A stretch of DNA of 64,000 bases, from contig JANUWF010001696.1 of assembly GCA_026120185.1 (NCBI GenBank), positions 1,054,001 through 1,118,000 on the forward strand. Direction: 5' to 3'. Positions 1-12,812 of the stretch are shown piece by piece. The DNA comes from Voacanga thouarsii (lineage: Eukaryota > Streptophyta > Magnoliopsida > Gentianales > Apocynaceae). The notes under the pieces were generated by a model. That model was not told where the DNA came from. It searched no databases and saw only the letters and a program-made list of their open reading frames with translations. How positions within the stretch are numbered: the stretch's first letter is position 1; every line of letters begins with the position of its first letter. A program made the position numbers and the translations under genes.

Positions 1-1480
1 GGCAAGAATAAAATAAAGGTACTTGGAGAGAGAGAATTAATTAAATTAGTTTAGTTGGTTAATTAATTATTTAGGGTTTTGGCCCTATTTGAATAATTAG
101 GGATTAACTTGGGACTAAACTAATTTAAGCTTATTTAATTGGACTGGTTTATTTGGGTTGGAAAAATTAATTATTTGTTGGACCATTAAGTTGGTTCTAA
201 CTAGAATAATTAATTAAGCCCAATAGGCTAAACTAAGAGTCCAATGGCCTAGTCCAGTTTAACCTAGGGTTTTATTTAGGTTAAACAGGAGGATTGGAAA
301 CAAGATTATGGTGGTCACACACTCTCTAAGAGACGACTTCTTCTCTGTGGAAAAGGCCAGGCGTCTCTCTCTCTCCAAAAAATTCCCTAGCCTGTTAGTT
401 GTTCACCAAACGGTAGTTAGGCCAGCCATACACTGGAAGACTAAGAGTTCGGCGTTCACATATATGCAAAGGTGAAGTAGGAGGCTTGTAGGAATCACAC
501 CAGAGGCTTCTACCAGCACCCTTACCCCAGTTGCGCACATTCCAGTCCAGCCACCTTTGAGAACCAGAAGGAGAGGTAAAATTTTTAAAACCTCGGGATT
601 GGGACAGGGCGCAACTGGCGCTGGCTAGGGTAGCCGGAGCCGGCGCTGGCCTTGCCCTGGATTCCTTATTTTTGTTTTTCCAGTTTTTTTTTTTATGTTC
701 ACTTCTGCTGCTTACCCTGTGCTTTCCCACTTTCCGTGCCTTCATAAACTCGACCAAAAAGGTGGCCTCCAGAGGATAGCCAGCGTCTCCCCAAGCAGCA
801 GAATCGGCGTTGGCTCCATTCTGCCCAACAACGGCTTTATTCTGCTATTCGACCGCTCGAAGACAGATCACAACCAGCGCTAGTTGTGGTGTCAAAACCA
901 GCCCCAATTCCATCTTGGGCAGCCGACGACTACCCTGTGTTTTTAATATTTTCTCCAGTTTTCTTCAATTTTAATTGCTTGTAAAGACTTATTATGACCC
1001 TAAAATGTAATAGAATCTCAGGGATTACTTAGCTAGGGTTAGGGCAGTATAAATAGCACATTTATTGATTTGACAACATAATTCACACATTTTGATTCAA
1101 ATTTGAGAGAGAATCTTGAGAGGCCCTAGCCTCCTTGTTCATCATGTTCAAGACTATGCTTAAGGGTTAGTCCTCCTTATGAATGAGTCTATAAATCTTA
1201 TGGATAATCTAATGTGGTTTCTTTGAATGGGTCTTAGTTGCTTTGTTCTTCTAAGGTTTATTTGAATTCCATTACTTGGGTGCCTATTTTCTCTATTCTA
1301 TTTGTTCTTGTTTGCCTTTGTTGCTTCAAGGATATTGGGGTGAGATTATAGTAGAACTTTCAACTATTCTTGAGGGTTTTTGAAGCTTAGTTCTTCAAGG
1401 GTTTGATAGAGGGTAGGTTGTTATTCCATTTTCTCCTTTTTGTCCCTAGAAGAATCTCTGTTTTGGTCCCATTGGTTAAG
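1..1480 (+). other. Noncoding LTR-like DNA with TATA box
   Basis: I see no credible coding sequence. The stretch begins very AT-rich with repeated ttaatta motifs. It has a CT-rich run near 364-375 and an unusually GC-rich patch near 600-660. A clear TATA box (tataaata, 1048-1055) follows, with about 400 bases of T-rich DNA downstream. That layout resembles the U3-R-U5 order of a plus-strand LTR. No boundary, target-site duplication or primer-binding site could be fixed, and no second copy lies in the window. It could instead be a degenerate leader or UTR of an unrecognised element. Confidence 0.3.
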
Positions 1481-2769
1481 CTGAACACATAACTAACTAA
1501 ACCACTCACAACACCAAGAAAAAGCCCACATATGGTCATATCATAACATCATTCTTAAACTATTGGAAATAATTTAGTTTAAAAGAAATATGAATTCCAT
1601 AAGCTTAGTTTTCATACACTCTTTCCACTAATCCGAGACATATCATGATTCTACTTAGGCCAAGTAGGACTTTTAAGCTTGTAATGTAAGGCTAAAGGGT
1701 TTGTAATGTAGCTTGTCAAACGAAGGATATAGGAAAATCAAATATCAAAGAAGATGAGAGTTTGCAAGAAAAGGATAAACAAAATGTACCAATAGATTCC
1801 AAACTTTTCTTGCTCTCCTATTCCAAAATCAATCAAAAACCCACAACCTTGTATGGCAATCATAGTACAGTTCAAGCAAATCTTGCATTCTTTTCCTCAA
1901 CTATTCTTAACATATCATTCATATTGCACAAGATCATGAAAAATTTCAGCAATTTTTATTCCAGCTCTCTTCCTATGCTCTTTCTTCTCTTTCTTTTTCC
2001 ATTTTTCTTTTTCTTTTCCTCTTCTTTTCAAATGCTGCTTTTGTTTGTTTCTCATTTTTTTTTTCTTTCAACATTTTCTAGAAGTTTTTTGTTCACTCTT
2101 TCTTTTTCTTCCTCTTTTTCTTTTCTCCTTTCACACTCCTTTCTCTTTTCACAACTTAACCCATGATGCATGACTGAAAGTAACAAGTTATGACATTTAC
2201 ACAAGTATTTTCCCTCACAATTCGTCTACTTATACTTTCATCCATTAAGAGCAATCAAAAATTTGGAAGAATTATCAAACTCTCAGAAAGAAGAAATGGA
2301 CAAAGTATGATAACGGGTTTTAAGAAAGAAATTAACAATTTAGGCTCAAAATAGGCACTAGGGATAATATAAAATAGGTAGGCTTGAAAAGCTCAAAATA
2401 TCTAAAGAAGGCCTATTACCATCATCCCTAAGTTAAATCATGAATGTCTTTCTTATTTTGCCTTGAGAGGTATTCAAGTAAGTTCTAGAATGCTCAATGA
2501 ATTTTAGTAGAAAAACAAGTTTAAGAATAATTTAAAGCATTTGATCAAGAACTACTTAGTCCAAATGTGTGCAAAAAGTCATGCGTAAGCCATAAATGAT
2601 ATAGAGCATATGCTATATGATCTAGCACAAAGACAAGCATTAAAAATACATCTTGAAAGTTCAAAGAAAATCAGAAAAATTTTGACAAATTTGCTCAAAA
2701 GGTTGAAAGAAGAATTTCAAGAAGAATGAAGCATAGAAGAATGAAGTATAGAAGAATTCTCATTCTAAC

Positions 2770-2870
2770 CTCACCCCCCACACTTAAACTAGACATTGTC
2801 CAATGGCCAAACAAATAAAGTAAGAAAATATCACCATGGGACCAAAAATAAAAAGGAAAAGGTAAGAAAG
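2770..2870 (-). repeat. Conserved 3' block with GTGTGGGGG tract
   Basis: On the minus strand this block contains, in order, a TTTGGTCCCAT motif, a CATTGGACAATGTC motif and TTTAAGTGTGGGGGG. The same three motifs occur in the same order and spacing on the plus strand at about 61045-61120 in E2. This links the two Athila-type elements. The G-rich part resembles a polypurine tract, but no LTR begins directly after it here. Confidence 0.6.
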
Positions 2871-3149
2871 AAAATACTTCCATTATAGTGAGCATTTTGC
2901 TACACAAGAGGTGAGTTCCAGTAGAAAGGAGCATTATCGAAGTACCTAAAAAGAAAAATATAAAAGAAACACACCAAAGCATAAAAACTAGAAAAGAAAA
3001 ATAAAAAAGGTAAAAAAAAAAAATAGTACAAAAAAGAAAAGTACAAGAAATAACTAGAAAAGGTCATGAAAATATAAAGGAAAAAAGAGAGTGATAAGTA
3101 GGAATAAGTGTAGAACAACCATCTCAATCCTCCCTATCATCATCATCAG

Positions 3150-5084
3150 TGTTGTGTATCTCATGTGTATCATATACGGCATATCAGAGAAATAAAAATA
3201 AGATACCATCCAGGATCCGCATATGTGTGGAAAACAAGACATATAAATATGTATATATATATATATATAAAACAAAGAAACAAAGATAACAACTTTTACC
3301 TTTCTTTGTTTGTGTGGAAAACAAAAATTTCCTTCTTTGAGTAAGATAGTTGTGGTTCGATCCAGCAATCCTCTTGAAGAATCACCATAAGAGTTGTATG
3401 TCCAACCAATATAATCACAGTGTGTGATTATCTCTAACAAAAATCCACACAGAGGATCTCATACAAGCACCAAGATTTTCTGTGCTAGCAGGAAACAACA
3501 ATGGTGGCTGGGGTTTAGCTTCCTTGTTCTACTTCATAAGCAAAAACAGAGAAAAGAAGAAGAAGAAGAGTCTTGGATTCCCTCTTGGAAAAAGCCACAG
3601 GAGAGAGAGAGATGTACATGAGAACATGAAGATCATATCTCTATTATTCTCTTGAGAGGATGGCCCCACACACATTATTTCATGTGTGTTGATAAAAAGG
3701 AGCGTTGGCACCCATTCCTTCATATGTGCCATTTTGTTTGTTTTGTATGACTTTTGGCTCAATAATAAAACCACTTTGATTATATCTTATATAACCAAAA
3801 GCCTCTACAAAAACCACATTTGAGAATTCCAAACAATTCTCCAATTACAATTGGAACTCATCAAGTTCTCAGAATTATAAATTAGCTCATTAATTATAAC
3901 TAAGTATAATTTGACCACACCAACCTCTCTTTCTTGTAATAAACCCCACTATGTTATCAAATAACATCTTGAGTATATATTCCTCTTTTGTGTATGACCT
4001 ATTAGGTTTCCTGGTCAATTGGTAGCGAACATGAATTAATCCAAACATCTTTGAAATTAATAATCCTTAATTAATTAGAATTAATCCTATTAATTCTAAT
4101 AAGGATTGGTTTATTAATTCATCAATTAATAAACCCATATTCTCAGATCATGAGCTGTATCTAGCAACACATCATGACCACCCAAGAGTCCAGGAAGTCA
4201 AGTGGCTTGACATGAACCCTTCAATAACAAACTATAGTGCAATTAACTCCTTTCACCATACAATATCTCATTCGGTTTAGAGTACAGAATTACTGCCAAC
4301 TTCCTCTAGAATATATATTAATTCTGGCCCGAATATCATTATACTTGTACAAGGAACCCACTACTCTCAATGTGTCTCAATTGGAACCCTTTCCAATACA
4401 CATACGCCTTGGCCAAGGACTTATGAGTAGTAATTCCTACAAGTGGCCGTGAGATATTTGCCCCTATTATTAGGAGTCGTGAATCCTTTATTGACCCTCT
4501 CAACTACTTTCGTTTACCTCACAATGTACTCAGTATCCATCTCATAGGTGGCCCTCGATCGAGCTTTGGAGATTGGAATTAAGGCACAAGGCTCAGCAAA
4601 CAAAGTACCTTGGAGATCTCAAGTGTAAGGATACTTGCACGTTTACTATATTGAGATTATATCACTGGCACTAAATAGTTATCCATGTGATTATCTCAAA
4701 GCTAGGTCATCCAATGAACTTGTTCCATTAACAAGCATCCATGTGATAACTTTGAGTATCTCAATACTCACGGTTATGAGAACCACCACCTGATCGAATC
4801 AGGAAGTCTAACACATGCTAGTCTTAACGCATTAATGATGTCCTGTCTCTTTAATACTACGACTAGGGACTATTTAAGTACTAACACCATCTAGTGTAGT
4901 AGGAATCTCATATCATGATCTTTATCATGATTTCCTTAACACAATGTTATACTAGGGACTTTATCGAACAGTTATATTATTTAAAGTAAACAAAAGAAAC
5001 TGTAAGATAAATAATGCATTTTATTAAAATAAAATTTGTCATATACAATGTACAAGTGATTGCTTCTAGAGCACAACACTAACA
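3150..5084 (-). mobile_element. Solo LTR of the C1 copia family
   Basis: The stretch starts TGTTGTGTATC, ends CACTAACA, and is flanked by a perfect 5-bp duplication ATCAG (3145-3149 and 5085-5089). It is homologous along its length to the C1 LTR (20466-22264) and, in reverse, to 57402-59138. No internal region accompanies it, so it is a solo LTR, presumably left by LTR-LTR recombination. It sits inside the Athila-type remnant. A (TA)n run at 3250-3269 is internal to it. Apparent small ORFs inside are not supported as genes. Confidence 0.9.
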
Positions 5085-5273
5085 ATCAGGTTCTGAAGTG
5101 CCCTTACCGCCATGTGGTCCCAAAAAAAGCTGCATCCACTCAGCCCATTGCTGTTCTATAGTAGTCCACTGCCGGGCAATGTTATCAATAGAGTCCCGCA
5201 TGTGTAGCAACATCTCCGTCTGCTGGGCTAACTGTCCCAGCACTGCGGTCTCAAAGTCAGTCCTTGATTGGGA

Positions 5274-6265
5274 CTATGAACTACTGGCTTGTGCTCGTGA
5301 TGGTGGTGGTGGGTGCTCCTCCTCTATAGGTGGTGGCTGAACTTGGCCGGGATACTTGACCTCATAGGGAGTTAGCCATTTCTTCATCTCCTGGCTATAC
5401 TTGTACCCACAGCTCATTAAGGTTTGCTCCGTTACTAGGTTATGCTTAGTGGTAGTCTCTATCAATTCCCCCTCAGTACTAATACCAAAGTTTCTTAGAA
5501 TTTTCATGATGACTAGAGGGAAGATGACGGCTTTGGTAGAGAGACGATGATGAACCATATCCTTAATGGATTGTATGATCAATGGAGCAAGAGGGATAGA
5601 CTGAGTGGTTATCATCCTATGCAAGATGTATGTATCAATAAGGCGTGTCTTATTGAAACCATTGGCTTGAGGTACAACATTAAAACCGAACATGTATACT
5701 AGAGCCCGAAAGTTGGCAGCAATATCATTGTTAGAATAGAAGTTGTTATCTTGGAAAGTATTGTGCTTGTGCAACCCTAGAGTAGCTCTAGTTCCACTGG
5801 CATCCCAATTAGGGTTAGAAAGAATCTTTTGATTATTAGTATCTATCCCTTGCCAAGAATCATCATCATACACCTAGAGAACAGTAGCTAAATGGTTTCG
5901 TGTGATGATAATGGGGGTTCCCTTCACTCTTGTCTTAATATGTGGAAGGTGTTTATTGCCCTTTTCAACTATGTTGGCATAGAATTCTTTAATGAGTATT
6001 GGACAATACCCCCCCCCCCCTTTAGCTACACTATAGGTCCCCACCTTAACCTCCTAAACATCATTCCTAGTTTTAGGGCACGGTCTAGGGTAGGTGCAAA
6101 GGTACGCTCCACAACAATCTTATTTGAGGCCTTTCTATTGTACCACTCCTCACATGATGGATCAATGAACTCTACTGGCCTAAGGAACAGGGGGTCTATA
6201 GACGAAGGGGCTGAGGAAGAAGAAGTTCGAGCCCTTTTGGAGGATTGACCCCGTGCTCTAAACAT
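5274..6265 (-). pseudogene. Broken env-like / plant-transposon-domain ORF
   Basis: Two minus-strand pieces form one decayed protein. The N-terminal piece (6265-6026) begins MFRARGQSSKRARTSSSS, a basic Ser-rich leader, then a segment with KIVVERTF and LDRALKLG. Translating on, with stops, gives KEFYANIVEKG and TRVKG motifs. The C-terminal piece (5873-5274) is a 199-residue frame ending in a Pro-rich tail (PPPIEEEHPPPPS). The E-F-Y-A-N ... V-K-G pattern is what I know from the extra ORF of Athila-type elements, often annotated as putative plant transposon protein (Transposase_32-like). A C-run near 6010-6020 probably marks one frameshift, and a stop falls near 5874. The molecular function is unknown. 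The family assignment is from recognition only. Confidence 0.55.
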
Positions 6266-6625
6266 ATTGGCAAGTAAGTAGCAGTGAAGATAGGAGGATA
6301 AGGACTAAGAAGCTCAAAGATTTTAGAAGAATTGTATCTCCCTTGTTTCAAATATAATGCAAAAGACCCACTCAACTCTCAACCAACTCACACCACTATG
6401 CCTAAACTTCTTAAAGTATACCTCGCACCAAACAACAACCAATTTAATTTCTTCCAATCAATCCACCACAATTTACAACACAACCTGCAAGAATAAGCAT
6501 AAAAGCTCATAGTAAAGCATAAATATGTTGAACAAACCCAATGTATCTGGATGCTCATAACATGATCATGTGAATTATGGAATCATCATGGCATTATAGT
6601 AATCAAGTGTAAGATAATTCAAGGC

Positions 6626-9330
6626 CCAGATGTAATTATTGAATTTGTTCTACCCGTACCCTAAAATTTGAAAATCTATTATTATTAACAAAATAAGAAT
6701 TTAAGGGTACTCTAAAAAGAGAAATTGATCAGTGTAATGAAATGCACGTTTTGGTGCGAATTATGCTACCCGGGATATCGGGGGCATTTTCGTCATTTTG
6801 ACCGCGCTGGCGACTTTGACCACAAATTTGACCAAGTAGAGAGGGAATTGAAGAATTTAAGTGTTACCAATGGATTTAGTGGAATTTTTGGAGTTGAATA
6901 GTGAAATAAAATATTTTTCCGTTACGGACCCGATTTTGGTCATTCATGAAGAAAAAAGAAAATCGCGGTTAAAAATGGACGTGTGGCATTGTGTGAATGG
7001 TGGATGAAAACAAGTGTTAAAATACCATTGGCGAAGTAAAATATTTGTAAGATTATTAAATTGCAACAGCTTATTGAATAAGCTTAAGAATTATGCATTT
7101 AAATTAAATCCACGAATAGGAATTTAGCTTTAAAATGGATAGCCCACAATGTAATTAATGTTAGTTGACTTTGGACCCTAGAATGGCGGTGGAAGGGCTG
7201 TAAAGCAGCCAGAAATTCAACCAAGATAAGAACAAAAGGAAGGAGAGGAAGAAAAGAAAGGAAAAGGAAAGAAAAGCTAGAAAAAATAGAGAAAAATGGA
7301 AAAGGAGAGAGAAAATAGTGTTCTTGAAGAAGTTGGAGATTCTTGAAGCAAATTCAAGCTAGAACACCTTATACACAAGGTTTAACGACAAATGGCCAAT
7401 GGAACGTCGAAAACGATAGAAACGAAGGTTCAACGGCTATGAATGAAAAGAGTTGCTTAGGACACGGGGTGAGTCCCTTGGAATTCTAAAACTCTTTCTA
7501 AAGCTAGTGTGCTTTGTTTTTCCATGAAATGCTATGTTATATACCGTTTTGGAAATCCCTAAACATGTTTAAGGTTTATCTGAGCAAGAATTATTTTATG
7601 CCATTTTGGGCTCGATTGAACATTGTAATTGGCTTGGAAACCCTACTGGATGATTAAAGTATGAATTTTGTGAATTTAGTCTTTTTAGATTCAATACTTG
7701 GGATTTTCAAGAAAAGGTAAATTTTGGAATCGAGTATTCATAAATTGACTAGAATTAAATTTTGGAATCGAGTATTCATAAATTTATGGAAATATGTTTG
7801 GAAACTTTGAATTTAATCATCTTTTGGGATTAGAATTATGGATTTCTTGAAATGAGTTCCTTTTGGAATCGGGTGTTTGGAAAATGATCCAAATGTCCTT
7901 ATTAGAATGTTTTATGAAAATATTTAGAACTCGGGTATTTTTTAAATGACTGAAATATCCTTATTGGAACTCTTGTGAATACTTTTCAAATCGAGTAAGA
8001 GTAAAATGACCTAAATACCCTTGAAAAGTCTTTTAGAATCGGGCCTGGGTAAAATTACCCAAATGCTCTTAGAAAATGACTTTTGTGATCAAGTATGGAG
8101 AAAATGACCCGAATACTCTTGGAAACGTGTTTTGATGTGTGAACAGAACTCTTTATCCCGTTTTAATATGATTTTGTTAAATGACCTCTCGTGATGAGAT
8201 TGACTTTTGAAAAATGACCTTTTGATCCTTGAAATTATTTTTTTGGTCTGATGTACTATGGAATGACTTGATTGGCTCTGCGGAGTCTATGTGAATGAGG
8301 ATCTGACTTGTGAGTCAGTGGAATCAAATTCTGGAAAATGTTGTTTTGCCCCAAAACTATTTTGATTTGAAATTTTTGTGGGATTAGATAACCCCCTAGC
8401 CTGATCAATCAGACGGGGTTGGTATTGTTAATGTTGAGTACTCAGCAAGGACTTTAATCTTTATACTAGCTCATGTTAGAGATAGACGACCCCAAGTAAC
8501 CCGATCAGTTCTGGGGATTGTCTTACTCTAAACAGGGCGATAGGACATTAAGATGAGTCATCTTTGCCGCCTCGATGGTGATTGACATCTAGATTAGAAC
8601 CCTTGGCTTATGGTGGAAAGTGTGTGCCATGGTACACTAGGTATGCTGTGGTATACCTGAGCAGAAGTTTGCTACGGTGTACTTATTCCGGCGACACACG
8701 ATTGAGTACTGGAGGTTGCGATCTCAGTACAATGACATGTGGTGCCGAAGCCAAGGACTGTGGGATTTGCATGTGAATACAGGCCAACCTTCTATTGGAG
8801 AAGCGCTTCTGATTTGAAAATTAGGGTAATGATTCGAAATTGAAATACAGTTTTCCAAAAAAATGATTGAGTTCTGAATAAACTCTTATTTAGAATAAAA
8901 TGCTATTCCACAAAAGTGTTATGTACTCTGTACTTTCATAAAGCACTAGCACATACGGGACTCACTGGGTGATTTCTCACTCACACGTGTCTTTTATCTT
9001 ACCTTTTCGTAGGATCCAGAGTTGAACAGACCTACGGATAGAGGACGATACCATACTGACAACAGAATAGGTTCGGATGTTTCCCTTTTGGATAATGTAC
9101 CTTATTACTGATGTTGAATGGAAATTTTCATGTATGAGATTCTTTGTTATATATGTGCACGTGACTATCAGTATGGATTGTTGTTTGGATATGGACCTTG
9201 CACACTCTGTTATTTTTTTTTATTTTATAAAGACCCCTTGTCTGGGTAACTGGACAAGGCGACACCCGGTGTTGATATACTTCCGCTGTTACCTTTATCC
9301 TGGAAAATGTTGTTCTTATTTTCGTCTCAT
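6626..9330 (+). mobile_element. G-family gypsy LTR fragment, plus strand
   Basis: The sense of this LTR is set by the complete 5' start at 25226 on the minus strand. The copy begins about 160 bases into the LTR (GATGTAATTATTGAATTTG) and runs through shared blocks: ATTGATCAGTG, CACGTTTTGGTG, the AG-rich stretch near 7240-7330, GGGATTGTCTTACTC at 8514 and GTACACTAGGTATGC at 8631. It ends near ACTTCCGCTGTTA. It lacks about 0.9 kb present in the minus-strand copies between the AG-rich stretch and the ACTCACC block. No internal coding region or flanking duplication is seen. The small ORF at 8582-8776 is not supported as a gene. Confidence 0.6.
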
Positions 9331-10650
9331 TATACGAAAATGTTGTTGGAAATGGGACGTGCGGCTTCTTATGATTGGTGGATAAAAATAAGTGTCATTT
9401 AGTGTTTGGTTAATGAGGTCAAATGTTTCTATTTGATTGGTTTTGATAAGTTAAGATAAAAGTTTATAAATAAATATTTTTACAAACTTATTTAGCAAGA
9501 TTTTCATAAGCTTCCTTAATAAGATTTTGACCTTACTAATTCCAATTGACCATGTGATATATTAGCCATAAGAATGGAGGTGGAGAGGCTGAAATATAGC
9601 CTAAATTTTGTTGGCCTTGCAAGAAGAAAATAAAGGAAAATTTTGTGGAGGAAAAAGTGGTTGGTCTGTAAAAATCCTATTGGAACACACCTAAATACAT
9701 CCACTGTTCAATTAAACCACAATAATAAATGGAAGGCCAAGATTGAGTGATAAATGGTGGTTAAGAGAGGCTGAAAAACAGCCATAAATTCGTGAGCTAA
9801 GAGGGAGAAAACTAAGAGAAAAATAAAAAGAAGAAAGAAAGAAAGAAGTGTGTGTGTTCTTGGTGTTCTCGGAGCAAAATCACACCAAATAGCCTTAAAT
9901 ACAGGATAAAACCCTACCTTGCTTGAATTAAAGTTATTGTTGGGTGAATGGTGATTATGATGATATGAATTTTAACATGAAAACATGACTTTCATGCATT
10001 GATTTTGGATCAAAGTTAGGATTTGTTAGCTTTTGTGTATGAACTTGTATATGCTTATCTAAGTGCCAGCTGCCTAAGGGTTTTTGAATGATGTTTGGTG
10101 TGAGGAAGAACTGAATAAATATGGTGGTTTGAAGGCTTCTTTTTGGTTGGAAAGGTGATAACTCAAGTAGAGTAAAAATGAAAGTTACATGGTAGTAACT
10201 TGTTAGGAAACATGAATAATACTAGCTTTTAATTAGGAAAAGTGAATTTATGTTGAATAATTGTGACCTTTTGAACTATTGGAAATTCAGAATTAAAGGT
10301 TATTTGAAGGAAAATTGAGTGAATTAATGGTTCTAAAGTGTTAAAGATTAAAGGAGAACAAAGGAAAGCATGAATAGTAGGTTTGAGGCTAAACAACTGG
10401 GGCTATTTTTGCCCAGTACCATGTCAAGGGAAAAAGAGATATGAGAAAGTACTTATACAAAATTAAATTTAAGAGTCTTACGGTTGTTTTGGTATATCAT
10501 GGAGCTAAATCGGAGTTGTAAATTGGAAGTTATGTGCAAAACAAAATGGTGTGTCAAACCAGTGAAATTCCAGAAAGTAGTCCAAAAATGGATGGACATA
10601 AGGATGATTAATTGTGTGATTTTGGATGAAATTAAGGGAAAATATGAATT
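9331..10650 (+). repeat. Divergent G-like LTR sequence, noncoding
   Basis: No gene is visible. Short blocks recall the first third of the G LTR in plus orientation, including GGTGGATAAAAATAAGTG, two copies of GAGAGGCTGAAA with surrounding AG-rich DNA (near 9580 and 9765), and TTTTAACATGAAAACATG near 9970. The order is duplicated and the similarity patchy. I read it as an older or rearranged member of the same LTR family. Confidence 0.35.
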
Positions 10651-11330
10651 GTAACTGGATGTAATTATTAGATTTGTTCTACCCGTACCCTAAATCTTCA
10701 GAAGGCTACTATTATTAATAAAATAAGAATTTGAGGGTACGCTGAAAAGAGAAATTGATCAGTGCGATGAAACGCACGTTTTGGTGTAAACTATGCTATC
10801 TGGGTCATCAGGGGCACTTTCGTCATTTTGATCGCACGCTATATTCTTATAGCATAGTGACTGCACTCCATATTTTTGTCATTTAGCGTAATAACTAACT
10901 TGAATTCTTGGCGTATGCACTAACTTGAATTCCTGGAGTATGCACTAACATGAATTCCAGGCGTAAGCACTTACTTGAATTCCTGGCGTAAGCAGTAACT
11001 TGAATTCCTAGCATATGCACTAACTTGAATTCCTGGCGTAAGCACTAACTTGATTCTCTTCTTGGTAGTACCCTGTGGTGTACTTACCTATCCGGCGATG
11101 CACGGTTTAGTGCTGTAGGCTGCGGTCTAAGCATAATGATACGTGGTGCCGAAGGTGAAGCCTTGTAAGCTTTGCATATAGGCAGTCCTTTTTGTTGGAG
11201 GAATGTCTGTGATGTAGAAATCGGGGCAATGTTTTGAAATTGAATACATTTTTTTTAAAAAATAATTGAGTTCTGAATAAACTCTTCTTCAGAGAGTTTT
11301 AAAATTGCCTCCAGTGGACAAATGAATTTA
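10651..11330 (+). mobile_element. G-family LTR fragments around a minisatellite
   Basis: Bases 10657-10850 repeat the early LTR block seen at 6630-6820 (GATGTAATTATTAGATTTG, ATTGATCAGTG, CACGTTTTGGTG). The 25-bp minisatellite follows. Bases 11056-11330 then match a much later LTR block (GTGGTGTACTTA, ATTGAGTTCTGAATAAACTC; compare 8670-8890). About 2 kb of LTR is therefore missing between the two blocks, with the minisatellite at the deletion point. Confidence 0.6.
10896..11056. repeat. 25-bp minisatellite, six full units
   Basis: Six successive 25-base units start at 10896, 10921, 10946, 10971, 10996 and 11021, and a partial seventh ends near 11056. The core is TAACTTGAATTCCTGGCGTA followed by AGCAC; each full unit keeps GAATTC. 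Units differ by one to four substitutions and no indels, so the register is exact. Confidence 0.97.
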
Positions 11331-12812
11331 GGAATGTTTAACTTTCGTTCACGTCATTTTTTCATCGTTTGATCAATTCTTTCGTTTTTCTTTTTCCCAC
11401 ATCCTTTCTCCCTTCATAAACAAGGGATTCACTTCATGTTTTCCCAATTATTTTATCTAAAATCACACAATTAAGCGTTCCTGAATTCGTCCATGTTCTA
11501 AGCAAAATTTTGATCCCGGAGAATTTCAAGTTAAAATAGTTTGGGGGCAAAACAACATTTTTTAGAATTTTCATGGTGACTAAAAATTTGTTAATAATAA
11601 TAGCTTTCCAAAAATTTTGTTAAAATTTTATTATTAACAAAATATTCTGGACCTTACATTTTCTAGAATTTGATGCACCGAGTGTCCCCACCCGGCATCC
11701 AACGAATGACTAAAAATAAGAAGCACCCGTAGACACGGCAATTGCCAAGTGCTAAAGGACTAGCTAGGACGACTCATCTCTATGTCCTGTCGCCCTGTTT
11801 GGAGTAAGACAATCCCCAGAACTAGCTAGGTTACTTGGGGTCATCTACCTCTAACATGAGCTAGTACAAAAATCAAAGTCTTTACTGAGTACTCAATACT
11901 AACAATACTAACCCCGTCTGACTGATCAGGCCAGAGGGTTATCTGATCCTGTAGAATTTTCAAATCAAAACAGTTTTGGGGCAAAATAACATTTTTCAGA
12001 ATTTGATACCACTGACTCGCAAGTCAGATCATCATTCACATAGACTCCACAGAGCTAATCAATTCATTCCATGGCACATCAGCCCGATAAAATAATTTCA
12101 GGGATCAAAAGATCATTTTCCAAAAGTCAATCACATCACGAGAGATCATTTTCCAAAATCATTTTAAAACAGGATAAGGAGTTCTGTTCACACATCAAAA
12201 TGTATTTCCAAGAGTATCTGGGTCATTTTTCCTATACTTGATCACATAAGTCATTTTTCAAGGGTATTCATGTCATTTTACCCATGCCTAATTCTAAAAG
12301 TATTCATAAGAGTTCCAATAAGGATATTTTGGTCATTTACTGAATACTCGAGTTCTAAATGTTTTCATAAAACATTCCAATGAGGACATTTGGATCATTT
12401 TCCAAATACCTAATTCTAAAAGGAACTCATTTCAAGAAATCCATAATTCTAATCCCAAAAGAGGATTAAATTTAAAGTTTCCAAACATATTTCCATAAAA
12501 GGTTCCAATAAGGGCATTCTAGTTAATTTATGAATACCCGATTCTAAAATTTACTATTTCTCGAAAATCCCAAGTATTTAATCAAAAAAAGACTAAATTA
12601 ACAAAATTCATGCTTTAGTCATCCAGGAAGGTTTCCAAGCCAATTATGATGTTCAACCGAGCCCAAAATGGCATAAAAATAATTCTTGCCCAGATAAACC
12701 TTAAACATGTTCAAGGATTTCCAAAACGGTATATAACATAGCATTTCATGGAAAAACAAAGCACACTAGCTTTAGAAAGAGTTTTAGAAATCCAAGGGAC
12801 TCACCTCATCTC
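11331..12812 (-). mobile_element. G-family LTR fragments, minus strand
   Basis: Orientation switches here. Bases 11331-11520 match the block with AACAAGGGATTCACTTCA (compare 23600 and 32200). Bases 11520-11680 are a jumble containing an early LTR piece. Bases 11680-12812 match 22265-23390 and 30740-31915 collinearly, including CTAGGACGACTCATCTC, GATCATTTTCCAAAA and AAGGGACTCACCTCAT. The fragment stops abruptly at 12812, where C1 reverse-transcriptase sequence begins. No flanking duplication is present, so this looks like a rearrangement breakpoint rather than an insertion. Confidence 0.6.

Larger units (their letters stand above)
1490..6600 (-). mobile_element. Athila-type gypsy remnant (3' half, minus strand)
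   Basis: Read on the minus strand, this region carries a broken env-like ORF (6265 to 5274). It is followed by noncoding DNA with a G-rich tract (2774-2790) embedded in a block that closely matches the 3' internal region of element E2 (61045-61120). That order (extra ORF, long 3' untranslated region with repeated GTGTGGGGG tracts) is typical of Athila-type gypsy elements. Gag, protease, RT and integrase are missing. A solo copia LTR (3150-5084) splits it. From 1490 to 2690 I see only noncoding DNA, including a strong pyrimidine tract at 1960-2160. Both outer limits are approximate; about 6270-6600 is AT-rich with no recognisable content. Confidence 0.45.

Noticed and set aside
1460..1482. TTTTGGTCCCATTGG shared with 61045 as evidence for an Athila 3' block at the left end
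   Set aside because: Only about 15 bases match; the diagnostic GACAATGT and GTGTGGGGG motifs do not follow here.
1762..2166. Phe/Ser-rich 134-codon plus-strand ORF resembling a membrane protein
   Set aside because: It is the translation of a low-complexity pyrimidine tract; no start context or homologue is recognised.
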